Positions 11,000 to 21,560 of a DNA stretch of 64,000 bases are shown here, piece by piece. Position numbers and translations under genes: made by a program. Positions within the stretch are counted from its first letter, which is position 1. Each line of letters starts with the position of its first letter. A model generated the notes under the pieces. It searched no databases, had not been told where the DNA came from, and saw nothing but the letters and a program-made list of their open reading frames with translations. The stretch covers positions 11,241,591 through 11,305,590 of the forward strand of contig NC_092367.1 in assembly GCF_030848805.1 (NCBI RefSeq), in the 5' to 3' direction. Origin of the DNA: Temnothorax longispinosus. Taxonomy: Eukaryota > Arthropoda > Insecta > Hymenoptera > Formicidae.

Positions 11000-11770
11000 T
11001 GCACCCCGTGCCATTTGCCCATAAAACGACCTGTGCTGCTGTCCAATCCCAAGAACTTGGAGTAACAGATGCAGCCGGCCGTACAGAACGGGGGAGCGAT
11101 TCGCGAGGCGTTTCGCGACGGAAGCTCGCCTAACGTGGGCTGTGCCCGACAGGAGCGGGTAACTGGCTCCCCACGCTACACATAAAACGATCTGGTAAAT
11201 GACTTATCCTAGTCTCCGGGCAACAAACATGAGCCGATTGGTGAAACATCAAACATGGGAACGAGTGAACACGGCACTTGCGACGGTGATTCGTCAAACG
11301 TGAGCATAAGACCGCTCGAGTACCGAGGGAAGCCCCACACGTGGCTAGTGGTGCTCTATCATTTGGTGTCAGACTCTCGGGGGCGTAAGGTCGCTAGAGA
11401 ATACGTGGAGTCTCTGAGAGACATTCATGATGCACATTACCTTTGTAGGGGGGAGCTTTGTTATCCCACCTCCGTATGCTTTTAGGGCCGCAACGCTGCG
11501 TGCTTGGAGCTACGGAGTGCCTACTACCTGGGCAACATCACAGGTACAATAAGTGTCATAGACACATCAGTGTCATATAGTAGTAGCCAGGAAACCGTGC
11601 TCCTACGTTTGAGGAGTCGGCTGGTCCGGGAATATGTAATCTATTAAGGTATATGCTCTGTAAGGGGAAATCCTCGGCTCTGATTCTAGCGTGAAGAGAA
11701 GTACTGGGAAGAACCGCGCGACACCCTGGACGGGTTACTGGGGGGGGCTAACCGCCTAGACCCTCCGGTG
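11000..11770 (+). mobile_element. Unknown 771-bp insertion in 28S at AAACGG^CGGGAG
   Basis: 28S sequence stops at AAACGG and resumes with CGGTCGTAACTATGACTCTC, a slightly mutated version of the next 28S bases, so the insert sits about 28 bp upstream of the R2 site with little or no loss. The insert is GC-richer than its surroundings. It includes a 76-codon frame at 11255-11485 with no recognised family. It is not obviously similar to the R2 copy at 58335-62282. It may be a truncated rDNA-specific element. Confidence 0.5.
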
Positions 11771-11950
11771 CGGTCGTAACTATGACTCTCTATAAGATAG
11801 CCAAATGCCTTATCATCTAATTAGTCACGCGCATGAATGGATTAACGAGATCCCCACTGTCCCTATCTACTATCTAGCTAAACCACTGCCAACGGGCTTA
11901 GAAAAATGCGGGAAAAGAAGGCCCTGTTGAGCTCGATTCTAGTCTGGCAC
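11771..11950 (+). rRNA. 28S rRNA fragment, right part (pseudogene)
   Basis: GTAACTATGACTCTC, TAGCCAAATGCC, GGATTAACGAGATCCCCACT, CTATCTACTATCTAGC and GTCTGGCAC follow 28S through both the R2 and R1 target sites, which are uninterrupted here. Substitutions show that it is not a functional rDNA unit. Confidence 0.88.
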
Positions 11951-12052
11951 GAGCCTGCGAAGCCCACGCTTAGTACGCGTTTGTCCCGCATAGACCAATC
12001 CGCGCGACCTGCTGAAATGATCGGCTAAGCCCGCGCAGCCCGTCGAATTTAA

Positions 12053-12278
12053 GGTAAATGTACCAATGCCTGGACACGTACCTATGTCTGGATATTTTCA
12101 TCATTTTAGTCCTTAAATAACTTATAACGTGAATTAAAATCAAAGAATCAAAGATAAAATTATTTTTCGTGTATTATATTTTTATCTTTGATTATAATTC
12201 GCGTTATACTTACTTAAAAACTAAAGTGATAAAGGTGTCCCTAAAGACATAGGTCTTAAGTGTCCCGGTACATTTACC
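12053..12278. mobile_element. 226-bp MITE with TTAA duplication
   Basis: GGTAAATGTACC and its complement GGTACATTTACC end the element; TTAA occurs at 12049-12052 and 12279-12282. Arms extend imperfectly through CCTATGTCT/AGACATAGG. Confidence 0.8.
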
Positions 12279-12539
12279 TTAACATGTATATTACTATACC
12301 GAAGTACAACACAAATTATTGAATGAGAAGCTATTTACTTACAAATAATAGTGACCTTACCTCAGGGAACGAATTATTGATACGCACCGTACATAGCAAC
12401 ATAATATTTATTCTAGCAAGCCGCGCAGGCTGAATTTCGCGGGCTCGTTTACTCGAGCGGCGCAGGCTGGGCTTTGCGGGCTCATGCGTCTCAGGACTTC
12501 GAGCTCTTGTGCGGGTCGGACTGGTTTGCAGAACTCTGA

Positions 12540-12614
12540 CACACGCAGTACACGCACACGCACACCCACACGCACACGCGCACACACACACACGCGCGCG
12601 CGCGCGCGCACACG

Positions 12615-12653
<39 letters not shown>
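12540..12653. repeat. (CA)n / (CG)n microsatellite
   Basis: Alternating CA and CG tract. The cysteine- or histidine-rich reading frames across it are artefacts. Confidence 0.95.
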
Positions 12654-12654
<1 letters not shown>

Positions 12655-12787
12655 TAAAAGTATTAAAGTAAAATTATCGAAAAGTGAATACTTTACGAGC
12701 TATTTCATATTTTATATTAAAAATATTGTAACAGAATTTAAAGTATCTCAGGAAATTCTTAATGAAGGAGCCTAGAGCTTTATTATA

Positions 12788-14195
12788 GGGGAAGGTAGGG
12801 CACGTTAAGACACCTAAATTCAACTTGCTGTATTTCCTTAAATATTTATGCTAAAATTCTTTATAAAATGATTTCCAACACAGATTTACTTAAATTTTAA
12901 AATTTTAATAAGTTTATTTTGGTTTAGCGTGCTTTACTTCCTAAATAATAAAAAAAAATCAATTTTTGAAAAGTGTCTCATCCTGAACCACTCTTGGGCC
13001 AGATTGAGACATTTAGTAGGGAAGATTAAAACAATGTAAAGCACCATGAGACACATCAATAATAATTTGTGTTATGATTTATTTGTGAATATATATTAGA
13101 TAGGAACAATATTAGAACATCAAAAAATATTAGGATGAAAAAAACATTGTGTCGGCATCAAAATTACCTTTTACTTGAGGTTTTTTCCGTTATCTGACCA
13201 TTTTCAATAAGCGACAGATCTAAAACAAGAAACAATCTTTTAAAATACAGTTATTTTGAAAGGTGTCTCATCTTAATCCAAAAAGTTTTATGTCTCAACT
13301 TGCTCCATAGTTATTTGTCTCAAGGTGCCCCAACAGCAGTTTTCAAAGCTAACAAAGCTAAACCAAACCAAATTGATTACTGTGCAAAAATATAAACTGT
13401 GAAAATTAAACACAGCTATATAGCTATCATTCAGTAATAAATCTAAAGTGTTTACAATCATAATTAATTAATTAATTCAGTATACCTTAACAAATTAAAA
13501 TTTACATTTAAAGAGATCCTGGAGTGACGGCCGAACTTCGAAGGGGTCGATAATTTTGACCGTTTCCTATATTACCGGCCTATATCTGTCCTTATCTAAC
13601 GAGATATCATGCGATATATCTGTCCTTGTCAGATTGCAACGCCATGTACACTGCGTGTGTGTACATGCACAAAATCAGTTGGATGAAAAATCTTTCTTAT
13701 TAGGCTTTTAATCTTAGTTTCAATGGTGCTACGCTGTTCTTTGATACAATCCGAGGTGCGGGACATTTTCGATTTGTACACGTAAGCTATATAATTTGTA
13801 TATAAGCGAACGTTTCCTTAAAGTGACAGCTCTAGGTACAAAAAGTGCAACACCAAGTAGTATTAAATATATTTTTCTAAGTTTTTAGTCTTAAATTTAC
13901 TATTTCGCACATGATTTCTGTACGTACTTTAAACGTGTAAATGGATTTTCCATTCTGTAAAGCTAATTCGAAGAAAATTGGTCCAACTAAAATGTCGGTA
14001 ATTGCCGTAACTCCAGGATCCCCAAACACTTATCTTTCGCTCACAACAAAACAATGTAATCTGATTGCAAAAGCTAAAATTATATTACCTCCTGAATAAA
14101 CAAGGCATGCAGTGCAACCAACCTAAAAAACCTTCTTTCCCTCCAACCAGCAATGTCTCAAGGTGCCCCGTGTCTCAACGTGCCCCACTCTCCCC
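12788..14195. mobile_element. TA-target element of the GGGGA-G-GGGGCACGTT family
   Basis: GGGGAAGGTAGGGCACGTTAAG at the left pairs with the complement of CAACGTGCCCCACTCTCCCC at the right, with TA on both sides. TGTCTCA(a)-CTTGC/GTGCCCC words recur inside (near 12973, 13265, 13292, 13317 and 14155). No transposase frame was found. Confidence 0.7.
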
Positions 14196-14432
14196 TAGTG
14201 TTTTAAAAACATCTCGACAAGGGCTACAAGAATATGCAATAAAAAAATAGAAGGTCCCATTAAAAAAATTTAAGTTGACCTTATTCTGACCTTGGCGACG
14301 CCACACAAGGTCACACTGACAAGATCAGTAAATAGATCTTTTGAAACTCTACAACTTTTGTATAAAACATTTTCTCAAAAAATTTTATCTTTTCGAGATA
14401 CTGTTGCGTCCCGGTACTTTTTATATACACTG

Positions 14433-14637
14433 TATAATATTGAAAATGTCACAACAATTAAAATGTAACCTAATTATTAGAGACAATAAAAATTTGCGTC
14501 AATCTACTAACAAGAAAATATTACATTGATTAACAAAATCACAATACTCAATTCATATCAAAATTTTGCATAATTTCAAATAAGCATATTTTCGCGAAAA
14601 ATTGTCATATTTGAAAAAAAACTTTTAGTAGTTCTTG
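14433..14637. repeat. Fragment of a second repeat shared with 19870-19950
   Basis: ATTTTGCATAATTTCAAATAAGC and neighbours are the reverse complement of sequence near 19885-19930. No ends were defined. Confidence 0.45.
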
Positions 14638-14813
14638 ACAATAGGGCCTTTTCCGAATTTTGATTATATTTTCTTGCGGCTTTCTTGGTAAAAACCTTTG
14701 TTGTGACTCCGACAGTGATAATAAATCGGGGGAGCCCGAAAAATATGTACCCTACCTATTTTTTTACCAATTTTTTTTTCTATTTTTATACCTATTCTTT
14801 CCGACATGCCGGA

Positions 14814-14865
14814 ACACACACACATACACACGCACACACACACACGCGCGCGCGCGCGCGCGCGG
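14814..14865. repeat. (CA)n/(CG)n microsatellite
   Basis: Simple CA then CG tract. Confidence 0.9.
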
Positions 14866-14945
14866 TGGAGGGTGCAAGGAGGGCCTTCGGCACCCACCTC
14901 CGCCAGTAAGCAGCGTGGACCTCGCTTTACAACTGAAAGTATGTA

Positions 14946-15844
14946 GGGGAGACCGGGGCGAAGTCGGCCCCGAGGCGGAGTCGTTTTTGCAATTATCTCA
15001 AAATCCGTGTGTTGTGTGAACTCGCCATTAATACTGTAAGCGCGGCTTATAGTGCCCACGTAACCAACGGAGTTTAGTGAGGTTACGTGCCATGTTGCGA
15101 TTCTTATCGAAGCAAACGTGTTTTCGCAGGTCGAAAGTAAATATTCTTCCGCGTCGAAAGTTTGTAATATCTTAAGTATTATTGCCTCTCCGAATCTTAA
15201 AGTAAGTGACTCTAAAGAGTAATGCATGCTGAACACGAATCTAGTGCAGTTTTTTTATTTTCATTGATTTCTATTATTTTCTAAGCGATTAAACCAAACT
15301 TGTGTTCGGGGCAAAGTCGTTTCCAAGCCAAAACGAAGTCAAGAAAGCTAAATAATATGTGCTGCGTATGCTCGGAGATAATAAAAAACAGAGCCAATGA
15401 AAAACAGTGCATTTCGTGCAGGCGTAAGGTACACAACGAGTGCGTGCGCTCGTCAGTTTTATTTACATGCTTAAACCGTTAACGAAAAAGAACATTGATT
15501 TTCTTGAAATTATTTTCCGCTTTCCATTTTTCTACTAAAAAACAATGAATAAAGTGTATTCTATTATTTTTTATGATCAAAATTATGTATCTTTGTTTAA
15601 AATCCAGTCCGAGAATGAAGACACGACTCCGCCCAGGGAATTTTCACTTTCCGATTTTTGCACCTTTGTCGGTTTTACTCTATACCGGTTAAACAAAGCG
15701 ACGTAGACCAAAATGCCTATATACTTAAATTGTGTAGCCAAGGGTTCACTCTTTACAATGGTATACTATATTTCACTAAAATGATTTATTTTGTTGTTAA
15801 AAATTGACACCGAAAAAAAGGGCCGACTTCGCCCCGGTTTCCCC
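14946..15844. mobile_element. TA-target element, GGGGAGACCGGGGCGAAGTC ends
   Basis: GGGGAGACCGGGGCGAAGTC at the left and the complement of GACTTCGCCCCGGTTTCCCC at the right, TA on both sides, 899 bp. It carries the zinc-finger frame at 15300-15482. The internal word GGGCAAAGTCG near 15308 echoes the terminus. Confidence 0.75.
15300..15482 (+). pseudogene. PHD/RING-like zinc finger fragment in a TA element
   Basis: The 60-codon frame contains CCVCSEIIKNRANEKQCISC followed by RRKVHNEC, that is C-x2-C-x13-C-x2-C-x4-H-x2-C, then an isolated FTC. Such fingers occur at the C-terminus of some pogo/Tigger-type transposases, which also duplicate TA, so it may be a remnant of the element's own transposase. 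The fragment is short, and a captured host finger is an alternative. Confidence 0.35.
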
Positions 15845-15854
15845 TACAAGCTAA

Positions 15855-15932
15855 GGCTGCGGTCCGATTCACGCTCACAGCGCTAAAAGCATCACTCTTT
15901 ACAACGCTGTGAGCGTGAATCGGACGGCAGCC
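15855..15932. mobile_element. Small MITE, GGCTGCGGTCCGATTCACGC ends
   Basis: A perfect-looking hairpin (GATTCACGCTCACAGCG and complement), flanked by TAA at the left and TTA at the right. Its terminus GGCTGCGGTCC is shared with 18005-18132. Confidence 0.75.
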
Positions 15933-16039
15933 TTAGCATGTACTTTAAGTTGTAAAGCGAGGTCCACGCTGCCTACTGGCGGAGGTGGGTGCAGAAGAGG
16001 AGGCCGAAGGCCCCCCCTTGTACCACCCCCCCGCCCCGC

Positions 16040-16097
16040 GTGTGTTCGTGTGTGCGTGTGTGCGTGTGTGCGTGTGTGCGTGTGTGTGTGTGTGTGC
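16040..16097. repeat. (GT)n microsatellite
   Basis: GTGTGTGC-type tract. Confidence 0.9.
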
Positions 16098-16235
16098 TCC
16101 TTTTATGCATAAATACCGCTGTTTGTTATGATTTTGTTCGTCGCGTAGTACATTCCTCGTCTTCTTTTCCTCCCGCTCCTACTCAAAAATATATAAAAAA
16201 AATAGATAGGGTACATATTTTTCGGCCCCCTCCGA

Positions 16236-16976
16236 TAGTCTATACGCCAGGTCGATTGAGCATTTTTATCGAGGTTGATGGCTTAAGTTAATGTTTTCTT
16301 GTGTTTTTTGGGTCGTAAAACAAGAATCTGTAAATAGTTTTTTCGTAAGTCGATGCAATAAAAAGTTATTAACAATTTATTTGTTTAAATTGCCCTAGCG
16401 ATCAAACTATACATCCTATAAAAAAATAAACTAGAGAAAATTTGTTCCTCTTTTCACGACGAACAAAATGGCGTTTGAATTTTTCCAAAATCTTGATTAT
16501 TTACGGAAATATGTCAATTTTTAGGTAATTACTGCCTACGCGTCGCGGAGTACCCTAGGCGTGCGCGCTCGCGCTGAATTGTACCACAAGACAAGTTCAG
16601 ACAAGTTCAAAGTTTCAATTGTTTTAACGATACAACTGAGCGCGAGCGTGCACGCCTAGGGTACTCCGCGACGCGTAGGCAGTACTAAAAATTGACATAT
16701 TTCCGTCAATAATCAAGATTTTAAAAAAATTCAAACGCCATTTTGTTCGTCGTAAAAAAAGAAACAAATTTTCTTCAGTTCATTTTTTTATAAAACGTAT
16801 AGTTTAATCGCTATATAAGGCAATTTAAACAAATAAATTGTTAATAACTTTTTATTGCATCGACTTACGAAAAAACTATTTACAGATTCTTGTTCTACGA
16901 CCCAAAAAACATAAAAAAACATTAACTTAAGCCATCAACCTCGATAAAAATGCTCAATCGACCTAGCGTATAGACT
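16236..16976. repeat. 0.74 kb foldback with ~350 bp arms
   Basis: From ATACGCCAGGTCGATTGAGC to ACCCTAGGCGTGCGCGCTCG the sequence returns as its complement from CGAGCGTGCACGCCTAGGGT to GCTCAATCGACCTAGCGTAT. The loop is only ~50 bp. Differences between the arms are few, so the inversion is young or conserved by conversion. Confidence 0.85.
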
Positions 16977-17257
16977 ACGATTGATTATCACTGTCGGAGT
17001 CACAACAAAGGTTTTTACCAAGAGAGCCGCAAGAAAATATCAAAAATCGGAAAAGACCCTATTGTAAAGAATTACCAAACTTTTTTTCATTTTAAAGAGT
17101 AAAGTGTGTATTTAAAAAAAAATTCGCTAGATTTTGAATTTATCCTTCCCCCTCTCGCCATCTTTTTAAAAGTGAGGACGCGTTTTGTCTTCAAAAATTT
17201 GACATACTCCACGGGGTGGAATAATTTTCTTTTCGCAAATATTATGATAATTAAAAA

Positions 17258-17990
17258 AAGTGTGCAAATTAGAAACTTGCACATTGCTTCCTCATCATTA
17301 CAGATTGGTACCATTGCTCCTATTTTATTTCGCTCACAAAACTCTTATAAGGAAGCTTATATTTTATTTAATGTATAATTATTAGTATTTATTAGTTTGA
17401 CTTCCTCATAGAGGAAGCTTTATGAGCGAAATAAAATAGGAGCAATGGTACCGATCTGTAATAATGAGGAAGCAATGTGCAAGTTTCTAATTTGCACACT
17501 TTTTTTCATTTTAAATTTAACCTGTTCCTACATGGCAGTACATGGTCCATATATTGATTTTCGCATATAGACCTTTGATCGCGTATAAAGCTGGATCTAA
17601 TCAATCAAATCTTAAAGAATTATATATAAAATAGGGGTAGAAAAGACTGAAAAATATAATAAAATTAGAAACAGCCCGATATCTTAAAATTTGAGGAAGT
17701 TAGAGCTATTATAGGCATTTCTAAAAAAATTATGGACCTTTGATCGCGTATAAAGCCGGGTCTAATCAACTAAATCTTAAAGAATTATATATATGAAATA
17801 TCGGTAGAAAAAACTGAAGAATATAATAAAATTAGAAATAAACCGATATCTCAAAATTTGCGGAAGTTAGAATAACCATAAACATTTCTACAAAAATTCA
17901 AAATTTTCTTAAAAAAGAACCAATTTACCGATTATCGCCAAATTCAATCCCAACCTTGATAGAGTATCATGTCAGGGATGCATTTTTTTT
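17258..17990 (+). repeat. Dispersed repeat family A with foldback copy 2
   Basis: The foldback at 17258-17506 (CTTGCACATTGCTTCCTCAT arm) is followed by GGTCCATAT and two tandem copies of the TTGATCGCGTATAAAGC block. It is the inverted-order equivalent of 7680-8330 and 43985-44440. Confidence 0.75.
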
Positions 17991-18172
17991 AATCGATAGA
18001 TTAAGGCTGCGGTCCACTTGACGCTACAAATGCTTTGGACTTTGGAGCGTTCTTCTTCTCCTTCTTTCTTCATTGAAAGAAAAGAGAAGAGAAATGCTTC
18101 GAAGCATTTGTAGCGTCAAGTAGACCGCAGCCTAAATCTTTCATCTATCGATTAAAAAAAAATGCATCCCGA
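17975..18172. mobile_element. Foldback GGGATGCATTTTTTTTAATC with nested MITE
   Basis: The outer arm GGGATGCATTTTTTTTAATC...ATCGATAGAT is complemented at 18140-18172. The inner MITE 18005-18132 starts GGCTGCGGTCCACTTGACGC, ends with its complement and is flanked by TAA on both sides (Harbinger-type 3-bp duplication). A close relative of the inner hairpin is at 52791-52899. Confidence 0.75.
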
Positions 18173-18299
18173 TATCTTAAAAATTACGGAAGTTAGAGCA
18201 TAAACGGACAACAAAAGCGTTACATACACACACGCACGCGCACGACCAATCCTTGCAAATTAAGAAAAATGAGGATTGAACGATTTTTTTACGGAGTTA

Positions 18300-18313
18300 T
18301 GACGCGTGCGTGC

Positions 18314-18380
<67 letters not shown>
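18300..18380. repeat. (GT)n microsatellite
   Basis: About 35 GT units. Confidence 0.95.
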
Positions 18381-18381
<1 letters not shown>

Positions 18382-18607
18382 AGCGTTCGTGATTTTCGCG
18401 AATTTTGGAATTCGGAAACGCGTGTATTGTACTAATTGTGCGCGTTTAGCGCCCAACTATTCGGTTAGCGTATTGCCTTCAGATCGTGCAAAAAAGTCCG
18501 CTAGAAAGACCCGTCATTCTTTCTCTCTCTCATTTGATCCGCTTTGTGCTTCCGCATAAATAACTTTGATACGCCGTAACTCCATTAAAAAAATCATGTA
18601 AACCTCA

Positions 18608-19290
18608 TTTTTTTGCTTTCTCATAAAGGAAGCTTTGTTTTCGTAAACCTCGTGTATGGACCTTTGATCGCGTATAAAACTAAGTCTAATCAACCAAATT
18701 TTAAAGTGTTATATATATCAAATAGGGATAGAAAAAACCGAAGAAAAAATTATTTTTTTTTAGTTTTCGATCTCAATGTGTTCCTTATGTTCGAAAATCG
18801 AATTTAAAAAAATGTCCGTGTGTGTGTATGTATGTATACATATTTATCCATAACTCAAGAACTAATCAAACAAATCTTAATGCATTATATATGAAATAGG
18901 GATAAAAGAGACTATAGAATATAATATAATTAGGAAAATTGCTAATAATAAAGGGGTTGCAGATTTCTGTTTAAAAAAAATCTACGTGATTGCTCTAATT
19001 TCCGCTAATTTTAAGATATCAAGAATTATATATAATAATATTAAAGAATTATATATGAAATAGGGGTAGAAGAGATTAAAGAATATAATAGAATTAGAAA
19101 AATTGTTAATAATAAAAAGGTTACCGATTTCTGTTTGAAAAAATCTACGTGATTGCTCTAATTTCCGCAAATTTTGAGATACCAAGCTAAATTTTTTTTT
19201 ATGGATAGAGTTTTGGCAAAAATCGGTGAAGAAGTTACCGATTTTTGCCTAAAAAGTGTATAAGTTAGATATGTATCTTATATAAAGTAT
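18608..19290 (+). repeat. Dispersed repeat family A, tandem partial copies
   Basis: CTTCCTCATA... is present, with three iterations of the GAATTATATATGAAATAGGG block and AATGTCCGTG followed by a short GT run at 18819. CCGATTTTTGCCTAAAAAGT near 19227 is also in the 35.7-36.1 kb copy. Confidence 0.65.
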
Positions 19291-19500
19291 CATTAAAGAA
19301 AGTAATTTAAGGAAGCCTAATTAAGACTTTAATCGACTATACTGGCAATGATTATAATCGTGGCAACGAATATAATCGTCGTGATAAATCGTCACCCCGT
19401 TTCGACCAAGGATTCTGGTCATTCTAAAATTGATGTAATTTTTTAGATGCTTATAATATAAGCATTTTAATTGAATAATTAAATTTATTGCGAAAAATAT

Positions 19501-19574
19501 TATCTCAGCCAGGGTTCGAACCTGAAACCTCCCTCATTCCGTGACGGGTGTCGTACCAATTCGACCACTAAATA
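19501..19574 (-). tRNA. tRNA-like sequence (SINE head or tRNA pseudogene)
   Basis: On the minus strand, 74 nt with an A-box-like GTGGTCGAATTGGTA, a D-arm stem GTCG/CGAC and a B box AGGTTCGAACCC inside a CAGG/CCTG T-arm. The acceptor ends pair imperfectly and the anticodon arm is poor, so a working tRNA is unlikely. A tRNA-derived SINE head transcribed by RNA polymerase III is the better reading. Confidence 0.5.
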
Positions 19575-19679
19575 ATATTTGTACAAACACAACCCATTGA
19601 TTATCCTAATTACAATCAGATAGATAAAAGTGATCCTCGTTACGAAACTTATAGACTCCGATATCTTTTCGGTCTCGAA

Positions 19680-19707
19680 CAATAATAATAATAATAATAA
19701 TAATAAC
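19680..19707. repeat. (AAT)n microsatellite
   Basis: Nine ATA/AAT units. Confidence 0.95.
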
Positions 19708-20084
19708 TTTCACACGACTTGTCCAAATCCCTGATAAATTGCTTAAATGCATTGACCAAAAAACGGGCGAACAACAGACAGAACGAAACAGATCCAAGCT
19801 CGGGCCGTAAATGGCGTTTCAATCTAATTTGATTGTATATCATAACGGTCGTATATTTCTTTTATTATAATTTTTCACGGAAATGTGCTTATTTAAAGTT
19901 ATGCAAAATTTTGAAATGAATTGAGTGTTGCGATAATTTGGTTGACCAGTGTATTTTTATATGATACTTATATCATATTTACACATTCATTTTTAAAGAA
20001 TTGTAAGTTAAATAATATATCAACAAAATTATCCATTATACACTTTTACCAAATAATTAACTGACGGCGAATGCGAATCATGCG

Positions 20085-20262
20085 CGGTACATGATGCGCA
20101 AATAAAGAAATTAATATGTAGTTTCAAACGTTTCGGCTCTTCTTTCGAGCCATTTTCAGCGTTTATTAGAGACGATGGTAATACAACGTTTTATTTCTGT
20201 TGAGGTGAAAGGCTCCTTTCTTGAAGAGATGTCGTATTATACAAGCTGGAAAGCACGGACAA
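20085..20262. mobile_element. Penelope-like terminal fragment, copy 1
   Basis: TGCGCAAATAAAGAAATTAA, GTTTCAAACGTTTCGGCTC and TTTTCAGCGTTTATTAG match, in reverse, 44530-44720. The AACGTTTCGG plus TTTTCAGC arrangement is the same kind of end seen beside the GIY-YIG frames at 50.2-51.4 and 54.4-55.6 kb. Confidence 0.5.
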
Positions 20263-20263
20263 A

Positions 20264-20597
20264 CTCAGATAGCAACGTGTCTGCATTGTTGCTAGCATGT
20301 TGCCGACAAGATAGTATATGTTGCTATCAAAATTGTGGCAACTGAGTCCGCATTTATCGGCGAGTTGATGCCTTCACGATATAACAATTTTGTATAGCAA
20401 CTTGCCAGCAACTTGTTGGCAACTTATGCTGCAGTCTAAAATCGTCTGATTCAAAATTCGAGCTGTTGCTGTCATGTTGTTGCAATAATTCATAGGATCA
20501 CACAATGCTGTCATATTGTTAGCAACGCGAAGTAAAAATGCTACTCTCTTGCCGACAAATTGCTGGCAATACATATATCAAATGTTGCCTGCGTGTT
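20264..20597. mobile_element. Iteron element rich in TTGCCAGCAA/GTTGCTAGCA
   Basis: Begins CTCAGATAGCAACG, ends GTTGCCTGCGTG, and carries more than ten GTTGC/GCAAC words, many self-complementary. It interrupts a Penelope-like end that is continuous at 44505-44560. The TSD is not clear. Confidence 0.55.
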
Positions 20598-20729
20598 AAT
20601 ATTAAATTTGTTAGGCTGTGTGTACGAAAATCCCTAGATTAGCACTCATGTGCAATATGAGTTACCACAACAGATTATCTAGTTTCTCATCTTATATATA
20701 TGTATTCTTGGTAGCCGCTCTTCCTGTAA

Positions 20730-20877
20730 GGGCCTAAGCAGAATGGCTGTCTTGGCAGTGTTTTATGCCTTAAGTCTTTGTCTTATGTAACGCACAATAC
20801 TGTACAGCATTGTGCGTTACATAAGACAAAGACTTAAGGCATAAAACACTGCCAAGACAGCCATTCTGCTTAGGCCC
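20730..20877. mobile_element. 148-bp hairpin MITE, TAA duplication
   Basis: GGGCCTAAGCAGAATGGC and its complement form near-perfect ~72-bp arms. TAA occurs at 20727-20729 and 20878-20880; the 3' LTR shows the intact site CTGTAACACATAACG. Confidence 0.9.
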
Positions 20878-20897
20878 TAACACATAACGTAATATAA

Positions 20898-21033
20898 TGC
20901 TGGGTCTACAATGCGAGTCGCAAAGTCGTGAGTCGCAAGAATTGACTAATAACAGTCGAATTTGAGGAGAATAATCGACTGTGATTCAATTCTTGAGACT
21001 CACGACTTTACGACTCGCATTGTAGACTTAGCA
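20898..21033. mobile_element. Hairpin MITE, GTCTACAATGCGAGTCG arms
   Basis: Arms TCTACAATGCGAGTCG.. and complement, loop ~15 bp. It lies next to the left end of the following element; its own duplication is unclear. Confidence 0.8.
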
Positions 21034-21035
21034 TA

Positions 21036-21468
21036 GGGTGCATTCGGGGAGCACGCTATTAGCACAATTATCGTCCAAAACTGTTCGAGGAGACGCTTTG
21101 TGGCGCTGTGATATACGATGATGACGTCACTGTAAAGGCAGCGTGACATCATCACTCGCGCTATTTTCGCTATTATTTTCGAGGTGAGGCACGAAATACT
21201 ATTGGCGCTTAAAGGTGAAATTTCATGGGCAGTGAAAAGCAGCAGCAGATTGTACTGATTGGCTATAAAATAGAGAAGTTCTCCAGTTCCTAGAACTTCT
21301 CTATTTTGTACCCAATCAGTACGATCTGCTGCTACTTTTCACTGCCCATGAAATTTCACCTTAAGCTGCGTTCGGGGAGCTTGCTATCGCTGTCGCGCTA
21401 TTGGCTCCTTGAACAAAGTTCATAGCGTTTGCGTTTATATTGTTAATAGCGTCTCTCCGAATGCACCC
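21036..21468. mobile_element. MITE GGGTGCATTCGGGGAG with nested 149-bp hairpin
   Basis: GGGTGCATTCGGGGAG and the complement of CTCTCCGAATGCACCC end it, with ATA on both sides. Inside, a second hairpin (21213-21361, AGGTGAAATTTCATGGGCAG arms) is flanked by TAA. GGGGAGC-(A/T)-TGCTAT words recur near 21053 and 21374. Confidence 0.8.
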
Positions 21469-21544
21469 ATAACATACTTTCTTCTTTCGTTTCAAATACC
21501 GCAACCGACACGTTTTCTTTCTCTGTGCCTTCCCAATTTTAACA

Positions 21545-21560
21545 GGTTATGGGCCCAGGC
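21545..21560 (+). other. Primer binding site, Copia type
   Basis: GGTTATGGGCCCAGGC directly follows the 5' LTR. Copia elements prime from the internal part of initiator methionine tRNA, whose complement has this GGTTATGGGCCC form. Confidence 0.7.

Larger units (their letters stand above)
10753..14432. mobile_element. TA-target element (Tc1/mariner-like ends) with nested cargo
   Basis: Ends CAGTGTGTATAAAAAGTACC (10753) and the complement of GGTACTTTTTATATACACTG (to 14432) are flanked by TA, and the arms match over ~125 bp. The interior holds an interrupted 28S fragment, a TTAA MITE, microsatellites and another TA element, so the original element was probably only a few hundred bases long. No transposase is visible. 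A looser relative of its right end occurs at 63575-63774. Confidence 0.75.
14638..17065. mobile_element. 2.4 kb composite foldback (ACAATAGGG ends)
   Basis: ACAATAGGGCCTTTTCCGA and about 95 further bases at the left reappear inverted at 16972-17065 (CGGAAAAGACCCTATTGT). Inside are a second inverted pair (14882-14945 with 15945-16010), a TA element, a small MITE and a 0.74 kb hairpin. No transposase was seen. Confidence 0.7.
20609..21544 (+). repeat. Copia 5' LTR, interrupted by three foldbacks
   Basis: LTR sequence is 20609-20729, 20878-20897 and 21469-21544. Comparison with the 3' LTR shows where each hairpin entered. Confidence 0.88.

Noticed and set aside
10905..11950. Active rDNA unit
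   Set aside because: Only ~275 bp of 28S, with many substitutions, and an insertion; the flanks are transposon sequence.
12331..12775. Cysteine/arginine- or histidine-rich reading frames
   Set aside because: They are translations of the CA/CG microsatellite; the same applies at 14660-15236, 15909-16291, 18269-18559 and 34918-35206.
19501..19574. Functional tRNA gene
   Set aside because: The A and B boxes are good, but the acceptor and anticodon stems pair poorly; a SINE head is more likely.
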